Positions 46,625 through 58,682 of a stretch of 64,000 nt of DNA are shown here, in pieces; the first letter of the stretch is position 1, and each line of letters starts with the position of its first letter. The notes under the pieces are model-generated. The model worked only from the letters and a program-made list of their open reading frames with translations, did no database searches and was not told the DNA's origin. The position numbers and the translations under genes are program-made. Source of the DNA: Tretioscincus oriximinensis (taxonomy: Eukaryota; Chordata; Lepidosauria; Squamata; Gymnophthalmidae); assembly GCA_022410635.1 (NCBI GenBank), contig JAJVDF010000495.1:699578-763577 (forward strand), read 5' to 3'.

Positions 46625-47177
46625 GATCCCCCAGGGAGAAGCCAGCGAACGCGGACAGGCATCAGGAACTGTCCAGCGCTCGTCCCCCCCAAACACGGCA
46701 CAATCCGGCACAATCCTTGCTGTGGAGAAGTCAGCCTAAAGGGCTGTCAGTTCCGGCAACATGAGCAGCAGGAGGCAGCAGCGGTGTGACTTCAAAAAGC
46801 AAAGCTGGGATGTTAGGAAACCTGTCCTGGTGTAGCAGGAGGAACTACTGAAGGCGCACGAGACACTGTTTCACTGTACTTACGAATGCGCCAATCTCTG
46901 GATGAGGGAGGGCCAAAGTTCCCTAGCAATTAAAACATTTGATTGCCTTCCAGGGCACATGACACAAGAGGGAAACAAAGGGTGGTGCTTTCCCCCTTGC
47001 ACATTCCCATGCCTTTTCCTACTCCATGATTGAAATACAGCATGAAACTAGATCTTTCATACCACTGGGTTAAAAAAATCTACCTCTTGGCTCACTTTGG
47101 CCACGAGCAAAACGTCTTGAACTCAATCACCGAACTGCTGTAAAGTCACAGAATGTTTGCAAACATTCCAAACATAC

Positions 47178-47745
47178 ATAAACATAAGAACATAAGAAGA
47201 GCCATACTGGATCAGGCCAGAGCCCATCAAGTCCAGCATTCTGTGTCACACAGAGGCCCACCAGATGCACCTGGGCAGTCCGAACAGAGGAACGCAAAAT
47301 ATGCACCTGTTCATGACTCCCTGCAAATGGTATTTCAGGAGTCCTGCCTGTTGCTCCATCCCGGAGGCAACATCCAGACATCCATCTTAGTATCCATTTG
47401 TAACTTCTGAATGGTCCTGTCATAGTCTGCATTGCCATGTGGATGAGCCAAAACGGGCCTGCCATAGTCAACAATGGCCCACAACTGCACTAGGGCAGTC
47501 TCTAGCGGAAGGAGGCAAAACCCTCAACTTTTCATTAGAAATCCTGCATGTTTTCTATCCTAATAGCTATCAATACACCCGTCTTCCATGAATTTATCTA
47601 ATCCTATCTTGAAGTCGTCCAGGCTGCTAGCTACCACCACCACCTCTGGAATTCAATTCCATGGACCAATTAACCTCTAGGTGAAAAAATACTTTCCCTT
47701 TTCTGCCCTAAGTCTTCTGACCATTGCAAATCTCACAAGATGACA
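47178..47745 (-). repeat. Two adjacent CR1 LINE 3' ends
   Basis: The first (47178-47400) starts AACATAAGAACATAAGAAG and ends near CCATCTTAGTATCCATTTG. A different, older copy (47470-47745) holds GTCGTCCAGGCTGCTAGC and GACCAATTAACCTCTAGG. Confidence 0.9.
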
Positions 47746-48309
47746 TTGGCTCACAGCTCGCAGAGAATGATGGGAATTATAGGAACTAATCCAAAAAGAG
47801 GGGAGAAACTCTATGCGGCTAGCAAATCGGAATTTATATATTGGTGTAGCAATAATATCCCATCACCAATAAATATTGGCATAGGCCAATTGCAGGAATG
47901 CTGGCGCAACAATGGGGCTTGTCATGTGACGAGACTGCTAGGCAAAGTTTCAGAAAAAGGTGGAAACCTGAAGATGGGTGAGGCATAATCACAAACACTT
48001 TTTTCCGGACTTTTAAAAGCAACCTTGATTTAAGGTTGTAATGGGGAAACACCCAAAATATAATCAATAAAACAACTATAGTGTGTGAAAGTGGAAGCAA
48101 AGAGGCGAATCTCCAATTTTTTTCTAAGAACCTGCATGACATAAATCAGCACAAGATCATTTCACACTCTAGGGACCAATGGGAGTGGAGGGACATCACC
48201 AGGGTCTGGCTGGGAGAGTGAAAGGCAATTGTGGGACCTAAGCAAGATCCTATATTTTGCTCTCACCATCTAGGGGATCCTTGAGCCTCCAACATGCTTT
48301 ATTTACATT

Positions 48310-48560
48310 TCTATGGTTAACAATAAAAACTAAATTAACTTATTAAAACGACAATATTGAAAGTAGGCGAGGGAGAGCAGATTTTTCAACCAAAGGCCAG
48401 GTTAAAGCATTTTCTGAACGCAACAGAGATGGTGATTGATGAACCTCAAGGGGGAGACTGTTCCATCGTCTGGGGGCTGCTATGGAGAAGGGCCTCTCCT
48501 GGGTTCATCAGGATACAGTCAGGAAGACCNCCTTTGTAGATCTTAAGGCACGGGCAGCTT
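48310..48560 (-). repeat. L2-type LINE 3'-end repeat
   Basis: GTTAAAGCATTTTCTGAACG, GGGGGAGACTGTTCCATCGT and CTGGGGGCTGCTATGGAGAA, as in 53005-53440. Confidence 0.6.
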
Positions 48561-48599
48561 GATACAGAAGAAAGCGTTCCTTTAGATATTTTGCTATGT

Positions 48600-49925
48600 G
48601 GTATGCAAGCAAAGGCTGCTGAGAGTTTTATCTCAGCAGCATCTGATGTTGTCTATCTAGATTTTCAGAAGGTTTTTGATAAAGTCCCTCATCAGAGGCT
48701 CCTAAAAAAGCTCCACACTCATGGTATAAGAGGACAGTCCTGGATTGGTAACTGGCTAAAAGATAGAAAACAGAGGGTAGTATTAAATGGACAGTTCTCT
48801 GAGTGGAAAGAGGTAAGAAGTGGGGAACCCCAGGGAGCTGTACTGGGACCTTTGCTTTTCAATATATTCATAAACGATCTGNATGCCGAGGTAAATAGTG
48901 AAGTAGCCAACTTCACTGATGATACTAAACTGTTCAGGGTAGTGAAAAGATCCAGAGTGAAAAGATCCAGAGTGATCTATTGAAATTGGGTGAGTGGGCA
49001 TCAAAGTGGCAAATGCACTTNAATTTAAGCAAGTGCAAGGTCATGCACATTGGGGCAAAGGACCCCAACTACTCCTACCACCTGATGGGAATCAAGCTTT
49101 CTGTGACCGAGCAAGTAAAGGATCTTGGGGTGTTGGTGGACAATTCAATGAAGATGTCAACCCAATGTGCAGCAGCAGCAAAAAAGGCAAATTCCATGTT
49201 GGGGATAATTAGGAAGNGAATCGAAAATAAGTCAGTAAATGTTGTTTTGCCTCTGTATAAATCTGTGGTGAGGCTACATTTAGAATACTATGTTCAGTTC
49301 TGGTCACCACATCTCAAGGGGGATATTATGGAACTAGAGAAGGTGCAGAAAAGGGCAGCAAGAATGATCAAGGGTCTGGAGCACCTCCCTTATGAAGTCA
49401 GGGTGCAACGTCTGGGCCTCTTCAGACTCGAAAGGTGNCGTTTTAGAGGTGATCTGATTGAAGTGTACAAAATCATGCATGGGATCGACAGAGTGAATAG
49501 AGAAAAAATGTTTTCTCTATCACACAACACAAGGACCAGAGGGCNCTCCTTGAAACTGATTGGCAGAAAAGTGAGAACAGAGAAAGGAAAGTATTTTTTC
49601 ACCCAGAGGGTCATCGGCCTGTGGAATTTACTTCCTGTAGAGGTAGTGGTAGCTAACAGCTTGGNTAGTTTCAAGACAGGACTAGACAGGCTTATGGACA
49701 CCAAGGGTATAAATGGATACTAAGATGGATGTCTGGATGTTGCCTCCGGGATGGAGCAACAGGCAGGACTCTTGAAATACCATTTGCAGGGAGTCATGAA
49801 CAGGTGCATATTTTGCTTTCANCTNTTTGGACTNCCCAGGTNCATCTGGCAGGTCTCTGTGTGAGACAGAAAACTGGGCTAGATGGGCTCTGGCCTGATC
49901 CGGTATGGCTGTCCTTATGTTCTTA
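48600..49925 (+). mobile_element. CR1 LINE, 5'-truncated, reverse transcriptase remnant
   Basis: Frames read [20 protein letters not shown] (motif A), [31 protein letters not shown] and FTDDTKLF (catalytic DD kept, Ala to Thr). A 15-bp tandem duplication, AAAAGATCCAGAGTG, at about 48946-48975 replaces the normal sequence. The second frame, 48980-49723, continues [14 protein letters not shown] and ends [11 protein letters not shown]. The 3' end is CTGTCCTTATGTTCTTA. Defective. Confidence 0.95.
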
Positions 49926-50479
49926 AGAAAACGTTACATAATCCTGCCACGATTACTTCTGCACCAGCAAAAGCTAAACAACTGACCCTCTAGCAATTCC
50001 ATTATACTGAAATGAAAATGGAGATGATCTAGGGATGAGGTTAATAGGTAGCCAGTGTGGCCCGTGGGGAAATAGGTACATGTTCCTTCCTAGTATGATT
50101 CAAGAAAGTGTTACGAAGTGACACCTCACATTGCATGTAGATCTCATATGATGTAGCACATGCATGCTCAGGTGATGGATCAAAATGTTCCCTAAGGAGC
50201 TTCGTCATTACTCACAGTAGACCTGACACCTGGTTGAGGAATTGCATTCACATGAACAATCCCATAATTGTACTGTCAGTCTGCAACATGAATATTTCAA
50301 AGGGAAACAGATTCTCCCACATCTTTCTTTACAAACTTTTTTGGGTGCTTCAGGCCAAATGTAGACACCTCAGCCTCAGCCATAAACTGAGCTGTCATTT
50401 TTTAAAGGATTTCCCAGTTGTTTACTTGGAATCAGCAGTTCAGTTCTTTGTATTGACGCATTCTGAACTAACTGAACTA

Positions 50480-50780
50480 CTTTAGTTCAGTTTGGACGAC
50501 CAGATCAACTTAAGAAATGAAGTAAGAGCAGCATGACTCTGTGTGATCAGGGATTTGATCAGACATACATAAAGAATACATTTGAGTTTATAACAGCAGA
50601 CATTCCCTCCCCCTGCCTTCATCTTACTCTGACTTACAGTCTCCGAAAAGCCACCTTGTCAGCATGAGGGATTACATAACTCTGGAGATATCTCTTCCTT
50701 TAAACTGCGGTTAAGCAGGAAATTACATAAGCAAAGAAGCAGGATTTCTCATTGAGTGATCAATCAATAGGTAGCACGCA
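50480..50780 (+). repeat. Direct repeat D, left copy
   Basis: It shares with 51222-51505 the order ACATACATAAA, TTACTCTGACTT, AGGCAGGAAATTACATAAG-type, then GAGTGATCAATCAATAGGTA and GC. The class is unknown. Confidence 0.75.
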
Positions 50781-51221
50781 TAGGCTGCTTCCCCATAAAT
50801 AATTTTTACCGCAATGGAACCAACATCATGTAGAATTCGCCCTATGCTTTCACACAAGTTCAGTGGTCCACTCGCTAAAAAGGCCCACGATCCTGGATTT
50901 TCCAGCCACCTCTGTTTTTCAGATTCTACAGCAGACCTTTTCTAAACTCCAATCATTGGTCTTCGTAAGGCGTTCATTGTTAGATCTCNCGAGACTTTGA
51001 GGAGAAACTTAAAATTTAATTGGCTCTTGGAACCACNTGGCANCAGGAAACTGCACTCACACAGAATTATGGGACATATAATATAACGAGAGGACAAGGC
51101 AATATAACATGATTAGTGTAGTCCCTTGGTAATTATAGGCAACAACAAGGTACCTGGAGATGGGCACGTAAATGGGGTATTTCAGATTTAAAATAAATTC
51201 CAGAATAAAAGAGAATATGAC

Positions 51222-51505
51222 AAGGCAGTTCAGTGCGTTTGACAACCAAATCAAGAAATAAACTAAGAGCAACTATGACTGTGTACAATCTGAGAGCAGG
51301 GGTGTGTTCAGACATACATAATAAAGTACATCTGAGTCTGTCACAACAGACATTTCCCCCTCTGTAATTCACATTACTCTGACTTGATGGCTCAGAAAAG
51401 CTCCCTCATCAGCATTTGGGATTAAACTGGGTTAGGCAGGAAATTACATAAGTAAAGAGGCGGCATTTCCCACTGAGTGATCAATCAATAGGTAGCAATT
51501 GATTC
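51222..51505 (+). repeat. Direct repeat D, right copy
   Basis: Same order as 50480-50780, ending GAGTGATCAATCAATAGGTA and GCAATTG. The two copies are offset by about 725-740 bp. Confidence 0.75.
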
Positions 51506-51710
51506 AAATGGAACAGATGCAAATGTAGACTAAATTTAGTTCTCAGGTATATTTTCAGGTAACTGTTGGGAGGCATTCTTTGTGCACCTGGGGACAGAAC
51601 GCTTTTTCTAAAACCAGAAAAAACACAGTCTATGTAACTGCACACTTGATTGTGTAAAAAACTCAGAAATAAGAAACTTCAGATTTATTCAACCAGGAGG
51701 TCCTGAGCAG

Positions 51711-52014
51711 GCACGGATAGCTCAGTCGCTTAGGAATTCGTCTCTCGCCTGGGAGATGGGGTTTCGAAGCCCTGTGTGGGATGTGGGGAGGGGTGAGCAC
51801 CTTCCACTAGCCTGTAGCTCTAGCCAACCCAGCTATTCAAAAGCATGAATTGCAAGAAATTGCAACTGNCTGCAAGTAGATACATGGGAACCACCATAGC
51901 CTGGTGGGGAAGATAGAATGTGAGCCTTCGGGCAAAATATATCCTTGTAAGCCNCTTTGAGTCCCTTTAAGGTGAGAAAAGCGGGGTATAAGAACCCAGT
52001 TCTTCTTCTTCTAC
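51711..52014 (+). repeat. tRNA-derived SINE (T variant), best full-length copy
   Basis: GCACGGATAGCTCAGTCGCT gives a box A-like start, GGGTTTCGAAGCCC at about 51759-51772 a box B-like site. CCAACCCAGCTATTC follows, then the BovB-like end GTGAGAAAAGCGGGGTATAA and TTCTTCTTC. The A and B boxes would allow RNA polymerase III transcription. Confidence 0.93.
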
Positions 52015-52290
52015 ACTCAACAGCAAAAGAGGTGAGAACCCAGAGCAGGGTCTTTTCAGTGCAGACCCCAAACTATGAAATAATCTGCCCCTGAGGGTGC
52101 ATCAAGCAACGTCACGGTATCCATTCAGAAAATCTTTGAAGATGCATCCTTTGACTGAAGAAACAGCTTCTCTTTCCCCAATTTCAGGCACTGTTTTAAT
52201 ATTTGAATATGTCAATTTGGTATTTTGTTTATTACCTGCCCTGAGACCTTCAGGTACAAGGCGAGATACAAATGTAAATTAATACAGAAA
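52015..52290 (+). repeat. L2-type LINE 3' end
   Basis: CATTCAGAAAATCTTTGAAG, TTTCAGGCACTGTTTTAATA and CCCTGAGACCTTCAGGTACA, then AAATTAATA. Confidence 0.65.
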
Positions 52291-53004
52291 CACTTTTTTA
52301 TATTTTCTTTGGGCCATTAATTGGAATGCAAGTCAAGGATAATCTGTGATGAATCCAGCTGAACCTGAACAAGAGCCCATTGTTGAATCTGCTCCCATGG
52401 TAGCAAACTCAAGCTAGGCATTTTGAGCAGATGATATGCAGACTTCAACAGCTATTGCTGGCTTCCACTTTGCTTTCCAAACTTAACCGTCTTTATTAAA
52501 CAACTAGCAGTAACACCCGCTGCATGGGAAAATACAATGGGTTCTAGAAAACTGCCGTTGGTCATTTCTTTCTTTTTTCATGAAATATTAAAACACATTT
52601 TAAAAAAGGCTGTAATGGAGGAGAAAGAAAAAATATTGAGAAATGGATTCTTGGAGAGAGGAGGGCAAGAGCTGATTAATTGCACCTCCTTCTTATCTTT
52701 TATATCNTAATATATAACATTCATGGGTGTGATCCCCACTGTAAGCAGTCCGTTCTATTCGTTGCAACGGGAATGGGCTTAATCCACAAGTAAAAAAGCA
52801 TTTAACCAGGAATCAGTGCTGCCATTGCTGCTGGCATGTGGCAAGTGAGCACAGGGCTGCCTGTCCACAGTAGCCACTACACGCTTTTGAGTAATGGGGG
52901 GGAAAGGGGACCAGAAAGAGGGCAGTGGATGATAAAAAAAACAGCAACCAGATTCTTAGACTGTGGGTGTGGCTTGGGCAGAGCAGCTGGGGAGNTCAGG
53001 GTTT
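52291..53004. other. Non-coding sequence, no recognised elements
   Basis: Nothing that matches another part of the window. No exon-like frame. Confidence 0.45.
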
Positions 53005-53440
53005 TTTNAAAAAATATTTATTTATTTATTTACATTTCTATACTGCCCTATACCTGTTTTACCCATATTAAAACAGCCACATCTAAAAGTAGAGAAGGAA
53101 AAGCACTTTTTTAAGCCAAAGTTGAAGCCAAAGAGGTGCGTCTTCAAGCGTTTTCTGAATGTGGGCAGAAATGGTGATAGATGCACCTCAGAAAGGAGGC
53201 TACTTCACAGTCTGGGGGCTGCCAGGGAGAAGGCCATATCCCGAGTTCCTACCTTCTTTGCCACTGAAAGAGGTGGGCCTCCTCTGCACATCTACAGGTA
53301 TGGGCAGGTTGGCATGGGAGAAGGCCTACCTGGAGATATTTTCAAGGGCAGCCCCAGATAGAGTGCATTACAATAGTCCAATCTGGAAGTTACCAGAGCG
53401 TGGATTCCTGTAGCCAGATCATCCCTATCCCAAACTGGCC
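53005..53440 (-). repeat. L2-type LINE 3'-end repeat, longest copy
   Basis: TTTATTTATTTATTTACATT, TACTGCCCTATACCTG, GAGGTGCGTCTTCAAGCG, TCTGGGGGCTGCCAGGGAG and AGTGCATTACAATAGTCCAA. The TTTA end marks the 3' terminus of a minus-strand element. Confidence 0.65.
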
Positions 53441-53469
53441 ACAACTGGTGGACCAGGCATAGCTGGAAA

Positions 53470-54096
53470 TAGGTACTTCTGGTGCCTATAAGACAATATT
53501 ATTTTATTGTAATAATTCTAGCCTTAATCTATACCCTGGAATCAAAAAGGTCTGCTCCCCAACTTTCATGCTGGGCTACTGCTTTCTAGAATTGAACATG
53601 GACAGCAGTCTTGTTAGACCCTTTCCTGGAATAGAATAAGGCCTGATGCAGAAAGGATCCTAGTGGTAGAGAGTATAAACAGGGCTCAATGANAAGCAAA
53701 ACACCCACATTTCATTCTTGACTTGAATCTTCTGTGGTTGAAAACTTCGCGCCTGCCTGGCCCTGTAACGATGAGCCTCGAGTTCCACCTTGTGGCAATA
53801 CAGAGCTTTAACTGTAACGAATGCTGCATGCAGTGAAGATTCACTCGTCAGTGAATCTTGGAGAAATATGGGAAGATACGCGGAAGAAAGGCTACCTCGT
53901 TTCTCCAGCCTTTCCTGGACCACCTCACACAGAAGTGGCCTGTATTGGATGCTCTACGTCTTAGAGACTAGTTTTTCCCCTTGGCATGTGCACTTACCAA
54001 GGAGAAGAAAGCTAAGTCCCTTTAAGCAGAAAATAAAGAGGCATAAAGCAAATTGAATGTTGAGCAGGCAGTAACAACGCTTCTATAGTGCATTGA
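53470..54096. other. Non-coding sequence, no recognised elements
   Basis: No shared repeat or exon found. Confidence 0.45.
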
Positions 54097-54104
54097 GGTG
54101 AGAG

Positions 54105-54538
54105 TAAGGTTGCCATATTTTGGCTGTCCAAAACCGGAATGGGGTATGTGTGTGTGCACACACACACACACACTTGTGGTCAGACAGGCAGAACAGAGCC
54201 GCAGGAAAACTCTGTTCTCCTGTCACAAACCCCAAGCGTTTTTCCTGCTGGAGGCAAGTTGGCGCGCTTTGCCTGACAGCAGGTGGGAAACCCCGCCTCC
54301 AGCAGAGGATCAGCTACGGCATGCTAAGAGGTTCCTTCCAGGACCCTGGAAAGCATTGCCATGCTGCGGCCGTCAACCCTGACGGCTCCTTTGCCTTTAA
54401 AATCCTGGGTTTTTCCATTCCCTGATGCATATCGGGGTACGTAAAAATCTGGGATTTTCTCTTAAAACCAGGAGGGGACTACATTTAAGTCCCCAAAGCC
54501 GGGATTGTCCCGCCTTCCCGAGATGTATGGCAACCTTA
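54105..54538 (+). mobile_element. Non-autonomous hAT element, family C
   Basis: TAAGGTTGCCATATTTTGG to TATGGCAACCTTA. Flanks GGTGAGAG (54097-54104) and GGTGGGAG (54539-54546) match at 7 of 8. CGCTTTGCCTGACAGCAGG and GGGATTGTCCCGCCTTCCCG match the copy at 42241-42787, which is 113 bp longer. Confidence 0.92.
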
Positions 54539-54939
54539 GGTGGGAGTGTGCCTCTGATCATTATTATCGTGCATAAGTTAGTTTATGCAGGTACAAACTT
54601 AAGAGCCCTGAGTAGTTAGTTCCATCGTTCCTCTTTTTTTCCCCCCATGGGGGAGTACAGTTTTTATCCCCTTACAAAAAGGGGTGGTTACAAGCATCCC
54701 CCTCTTTCCGAAGGGAGGGATGGAGAAAGGGTGCTTTGAAGGCGCGGTCCTTTGTTCTGTCCCTTGGGCGGCTGCGAGCGTCATAGAAGCGTGGTGAATC
54801 TGCACGTAGGTTCCGATGTGCAGACCATCAGATGACTCCTTCTTGAAGACGTGTATTTCTCATTACTCATTCACAACACCTCAGCCGCTCAGGAAAGAAG
54901 CTACCTAGCTAATTAACTAAAGTAAACAATGGACATCCT

Positions 54940-55030
54940 ACACCCTACATATCCCTTGACACCGCCTCTAAGACAGAGCAACAGGCAGGATTCCTCAAAC
55001 GCCCCTTGCAGGGAGTTAAGAGCTTCACTG
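54940..55030 (+). repeat. CR1 LINE fragment
   Basis: AAGACAGAGCAACAGGCAGG and CCCCTTGCAGGGAGTTAAG. Confidence 0.65.
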
Positions 55031-55724
55031 TTTCCACAGAGATACGTCTGACTCCTGCCATCCACACAGAATGTGTAGGCAGAAACATTCCTGCTCATAG
55101 GCCAGGAGCAGGGATTGAAACAGCTGCCTTTTCCTGTAGCCTTTCTGTGCTCTGAATGCTAGGCACTTCCTTCACTGCGATTGGATGAAAACATGACATA
55201 TAGAACACAGAATGGCAAGAATATAGCACTCATGTACTTGCTGTAGAAACTTACTTTCTGTGAACTGCTTTTAAAGTAACTTAGGAATGGTTTTGGTGGA
55301 ATTCTTAGCTATTCCTAACTGCTTAAGACTATTCTCCAATTAAAGGGAAAATTTAGTTTGAGTTGTCAGAATAAAAAACAGACTAGCAATGAACCCAGCA
55401 TCTAACATGTGACCCAACTGGCTGCAAAATTAAACTCCTAGTGAGGCAATTGTGAACTCAGATTCAAAGGATGACTCATCATATAAGCCGGCCATTGATG
55501 GTGCAGCTGAAAGCAAAATTCCATGTGCCACACCCTTGTCTAAAACACCTCTTCCGAAAGATGTTGGTCCCAACACCCTGGTCGGACATATTCAGAGCAC
55601 AGGCTTGTTTTATTCCAAATATGTGTTACTATTCGGTGCTTTAAAAGCTCTTTATGTTGTTTTTATATCCTGTCCCTAGGGTGAAGAAGGAATAGGAGGA
55701 GTGGAAGGAGGAGGAGAAGGAGGA
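55031..55724. other. Non-coding sequence, no recognised elements
   Basis: A GGA-rich tract lies at its right end (55680-55724). No exon found. Confidence 0.45.
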
Positions 55725-55912
55725 AGCTGCCTTGATACTGCCTCCAAGTGGAATTCCTGACATACCATTTGCAGGGAGGCGAGATTGGGTGAAGCATCCG
55801 CCTTCTTCTGCTTGAGGCTGCCCAGGTGCAATTGGTGGGCCACTGTGTGAGACAGAAGACTGGGCTAGAGGGGCTGTGGCCCCATTCAGTAGGGCTTCTC
55901 TTACATTCTTAC
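55725..55912 (+). repeat. CR1 LINE terminal fragment
   Basis: ATACTGCCTCCAAGTGGAAT, CATACCATTTGCAGGGAGGC, GGTGGGCCACTGTGTGAGAC and GGGCTTCTCTTACATTCTTA. Confidence 0.88.
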
Positions 55913-56114
55913 TTGTGGAATTAGTCTATTGTGTTATCGAAATGTAACAGGTTCTAGCCCTTTCTCCCATCCACGCCTCCATCCCTTGCCCCTTTCCATC
56001 CCCCATTCACTTGCAGCTTATTTCTTTCTTTCTTTTTTTCTTTCCTTCTTTATTTTTCCTCTTTTATCTTCCCTCCTTTTAGCTTTCATTCATACCTTCC
56101 TTTCCCTCCATGTA

Positions 56115-56230
56115 TTGATCCCAGTAGTGAGCCCTGGGGTATTCCACTTCTCACATCTTTCCACCCAGAGAACTGTCCATTTATTACTTCCCTTTGTTTT
56201 CTGTCTTTTAGCCAGTTTCTAACCCAGGAC
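56115..56230 (-). repeat. Possible older CR1 fragment
   Basis: AGCCCTGGGGTATTCCACTT, AACTGTCCATTTATTACTTC and CTTTTAGCCAGTTTCTAACC resemble an amniote CR1 segment in reverse. Confidence 0.5.
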
Positions 56231-56233
56231 TCT

Positions 56234-56309
56234 GGTCTCTGGAGGCTGGCAAAGTTCCGAGCCCTGTCATTGGTCCCTGGAGGCTGGCAAAGTCCCGAGC
56301 CCCGTCATT
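56234..56309. repeat. Two tandem 38-bp units
   Basis: GGTCTCTGGAGGCTGGCAAA (56234) and GGTCCCTGGAGGCTGGCAAA (56272) each continue with GTYCCGAGCCCYGTCATT; three differences in 38. Confidence 0.9.
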
Positions 56310-56764
56310 GATCATTATACCTCGGAATGTTACACTCTCCCACAAACCTTTTATTACTTACGATTATGGTTAGCCTATGGACTACAGCTGGACTGTACAG
56401 CTCTGTGTGTACTGCAGAGTTGTTGGAACATGGAAAGGGCCAATCAGTAAGCAGCAGGGCTGGATCACTCTATCTAATAAATGCAAAAAGGTTCTAAGAG
56501 CAATGGCTTGAAGAAGCTGCCGCAACAAAAGGAATACGGTAGCTACTCTGTTCCAGGACCAGTTCCCTTCCTCTTGACATTTTTCCCACCAACCTTTTCC
56601 TAGCAGGCATGTATGTCCCTTTCCCCTTATCCTTGTTGAGTTGGAAACTCGTCTTCCCCAAGCTTTCCTCCTGCTGATTCATGCTTTCCAGTCCAGCTCG
56701 CACCTTCGTCTTCGTTCCCACCCTGTTTCCACCCAAGGGGAATCTGGTTGCCTTTTAAATAATA

Positions 56765-57360
56765 GGCAGTCTGGAACAGGAGAAGGCAAAACCTTTACCT
56801 GTTCTTGACTTCCCTGCAAACAGTACTTCGGGAATCTTGCCTGTTGCTCCATTTTGAAGGCAGTATCAAGAGATCCACCCTAGTGGCTATTTATACTCTT
56901 GTCTTCCCTAATACCCTTGAATTTCTCTAATCCTATCTGCTGCTGGTTACCATCACCTCTTCTGGAAGTAAATTCCACACACACGTGGACCCCCCTTCTT
57001 AACTCTTCTGCCCATCAGTTATAATAAATGCGCCCTGATACTAGTTCTGTGTTTGAGAGAAAACAAATTTTCTCTATTCACCTTACCCATCCCATGCATG
57101 ATTTTATACACTGCAGTAGGATCCCCTCTTAAACAGTGCATTTTGCGGCTGAAGAGGCCCAGATGTTGCAATCTGACTTCATATGGGAAGTGCTCCATCC
57201 CTTTGATCGTTCTTGTCGTCCTTTTCTGCACCTTCTCTAGTTTCGCAATATCCTTTTCGAGATGTGATGACCAAAATTGTACACAGTGCTCCAAATGTGG
57301 CCTCACCACAGATTTATAAAGAGGCAAAACAACTCTTGCCGACTTGTTTTTAATTCCCTT
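56765..57360 (-). repeat. CR1 LINE 3' end, long degraded copy
   Basis: A 102-codon minus frame reads [25 protein letters not shown] sequence and on to VYKIMHGMGKVNRENLFSL. Then CTTCTGGAAGTAAATTCCAC and CCTGTTGCTCCATTTTGAAG run toward the reversed 3' end. The terminal octamers are missing. Confidence 0.9.
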
Positions 57361-57778
57361 CCTAAATTACTCCTAACAGTGAATTTGCATGAACCATGTC
57401 CTGCCTGCAAGAGGCTTAAATATAGCGCATTACAATACTGACCCAGCAACATGCAGGGCCAAGTGTGGGTAATTGCATCATGAACGCATCTTGACTCATG
57501 CTGCCCAATTTCTTGGAAACCAATTCTGCCACATTTTCACAGAAGAAATCTTAGTGAGTCCAGTGATATTGACTTGCAACAGCTAAACAATGAAACAATT
57601 TGGTTTTGTCCAGCACAGGCCCTTCTTGGCAATTCAGCACATGTTTCCATAGGAATCAGAACACATTGTGAACAGGGAAAAGATTAAGAAAAAAGTAGAC
57701 AGGCTGTATCCAAACAGCAGGGAATACATGCAATTATATGTGGCAATGTGGGGATTATGATACAAGTCAGTGGGAATT

Positions 57779-58005
57779 CATAAGAACATAAGAACATAAG
57801 AAGAGCCATACTGGATCAGGCCACAGACCACCAAGTCCAGCATTCTGTGTCACACAGAGGCCCACCAGATGCACCTGGGCAGNCCGAACAGAGGAAAGCA
57901 AAATATGCCCCTGTTCATGACTCCCTGCAAATGGTATTTCAGGAGTCCTGCCTGTTGCTCCATCCCAGAGGCAACATCCAGACATCCATCCTAGTATCCA
58001 TTCAA
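57779..58005 (-). repeat. CR1 LINE 3' end
   Basis: CATAAGAACATAAGAACATA, GAGCCATACTGGATCAGGCC and CAACATCCAGACATCCATCC. Confidence 0.95.
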
Positions 58006-58029
58006 CCACAGTCGCTCTACAAATGTGGG

Positions 58030-58240
58030 TTTAGCCTTTTATCTGGGTAGATTCCCGGTTTGATCCTGTGCTTCTCTGTGAAGCCAGTTGGATGGCTCTG
58101 GGCTGGACACAGTTCCTCAGAGCTCTCTCACCCCCACCTACTTCACAAGGTGTCTATTGTGAAGAGAAGAAGAAGAAAAGGTTATGTAGGCCGCTTTGAT
58201 TCCCTTCAGGTTGGGAAAAGAGGGATATAAAACCTGGCTC
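58030..58240 (+). repeat. Sauria SINE (S variant)
   Basis: TTTATCTGGGTAGATTCCCG, AAGCCAGTTGGATGGCTCTG, CACAAGGTGTCTATTGTGAA and CGCTTTGATTCCCTTCAGGT with GGGATATAAAACC. Confidence 0.9.
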
Positions 58241-58576
58241 TCCTCCTGCTGCTGCATCCACACACCACATTCAACTGGGATAGTGGTCCAAGGAAGTGCA
58301 ATGAACATGCTTCTCACCAGCATCTGGTGCTGCATATCTGGGTATTTCACCAGTGTGAAATACCACATGTGCACCCTTGGCACCATTCGTCCTTGAGCAG
58401 TCATATTTTTCAACAACCAAATAATGCACACCAACAATTCTAACCAGTTTTGAGAGCCGTATGAGAATCTCATGCAGTCGCCAATATAATCCCCTCACAT
58501 GGATCAACAAAGCAACCAACTATTTTTTTTCTGCTTTTACCAATTCAGAAAACTCAATTTCAGTTTTGTGAAAATA

Positions 58577-58682
58577 GAAANATAAGAGGAGCCCAGCTGA
58601 ATNGGGCCAGAGCCCATCTAGTCCAACCTTCTGTCTCATACACAGAGGCCCACTAATTGCACCTGGACAGTCTGAACAAAAT
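58577..58682 (-). repeat. CR1 LINE terminal fragment
   Basis: ATAAGAGGAGCCCAGCTGAA, GAGCCCATCTAGTCCAACC and GGCCCACTAATTGCACCTGG. Confidence 0.88.

Noticed and set aside
44211..44812. Gly/Arg/Glu-rich and Ser/Pro-rich frames
   Set aside because: They read a TTCC/CCCT pyrimidine tract in opposite directions.
51711..51785. Possible tRNA gene
   Set aside because: The A and B box-like motifs belong to the head of a SINE that continues with a BovB-like 3' end; the cloverleaf is not maintained.
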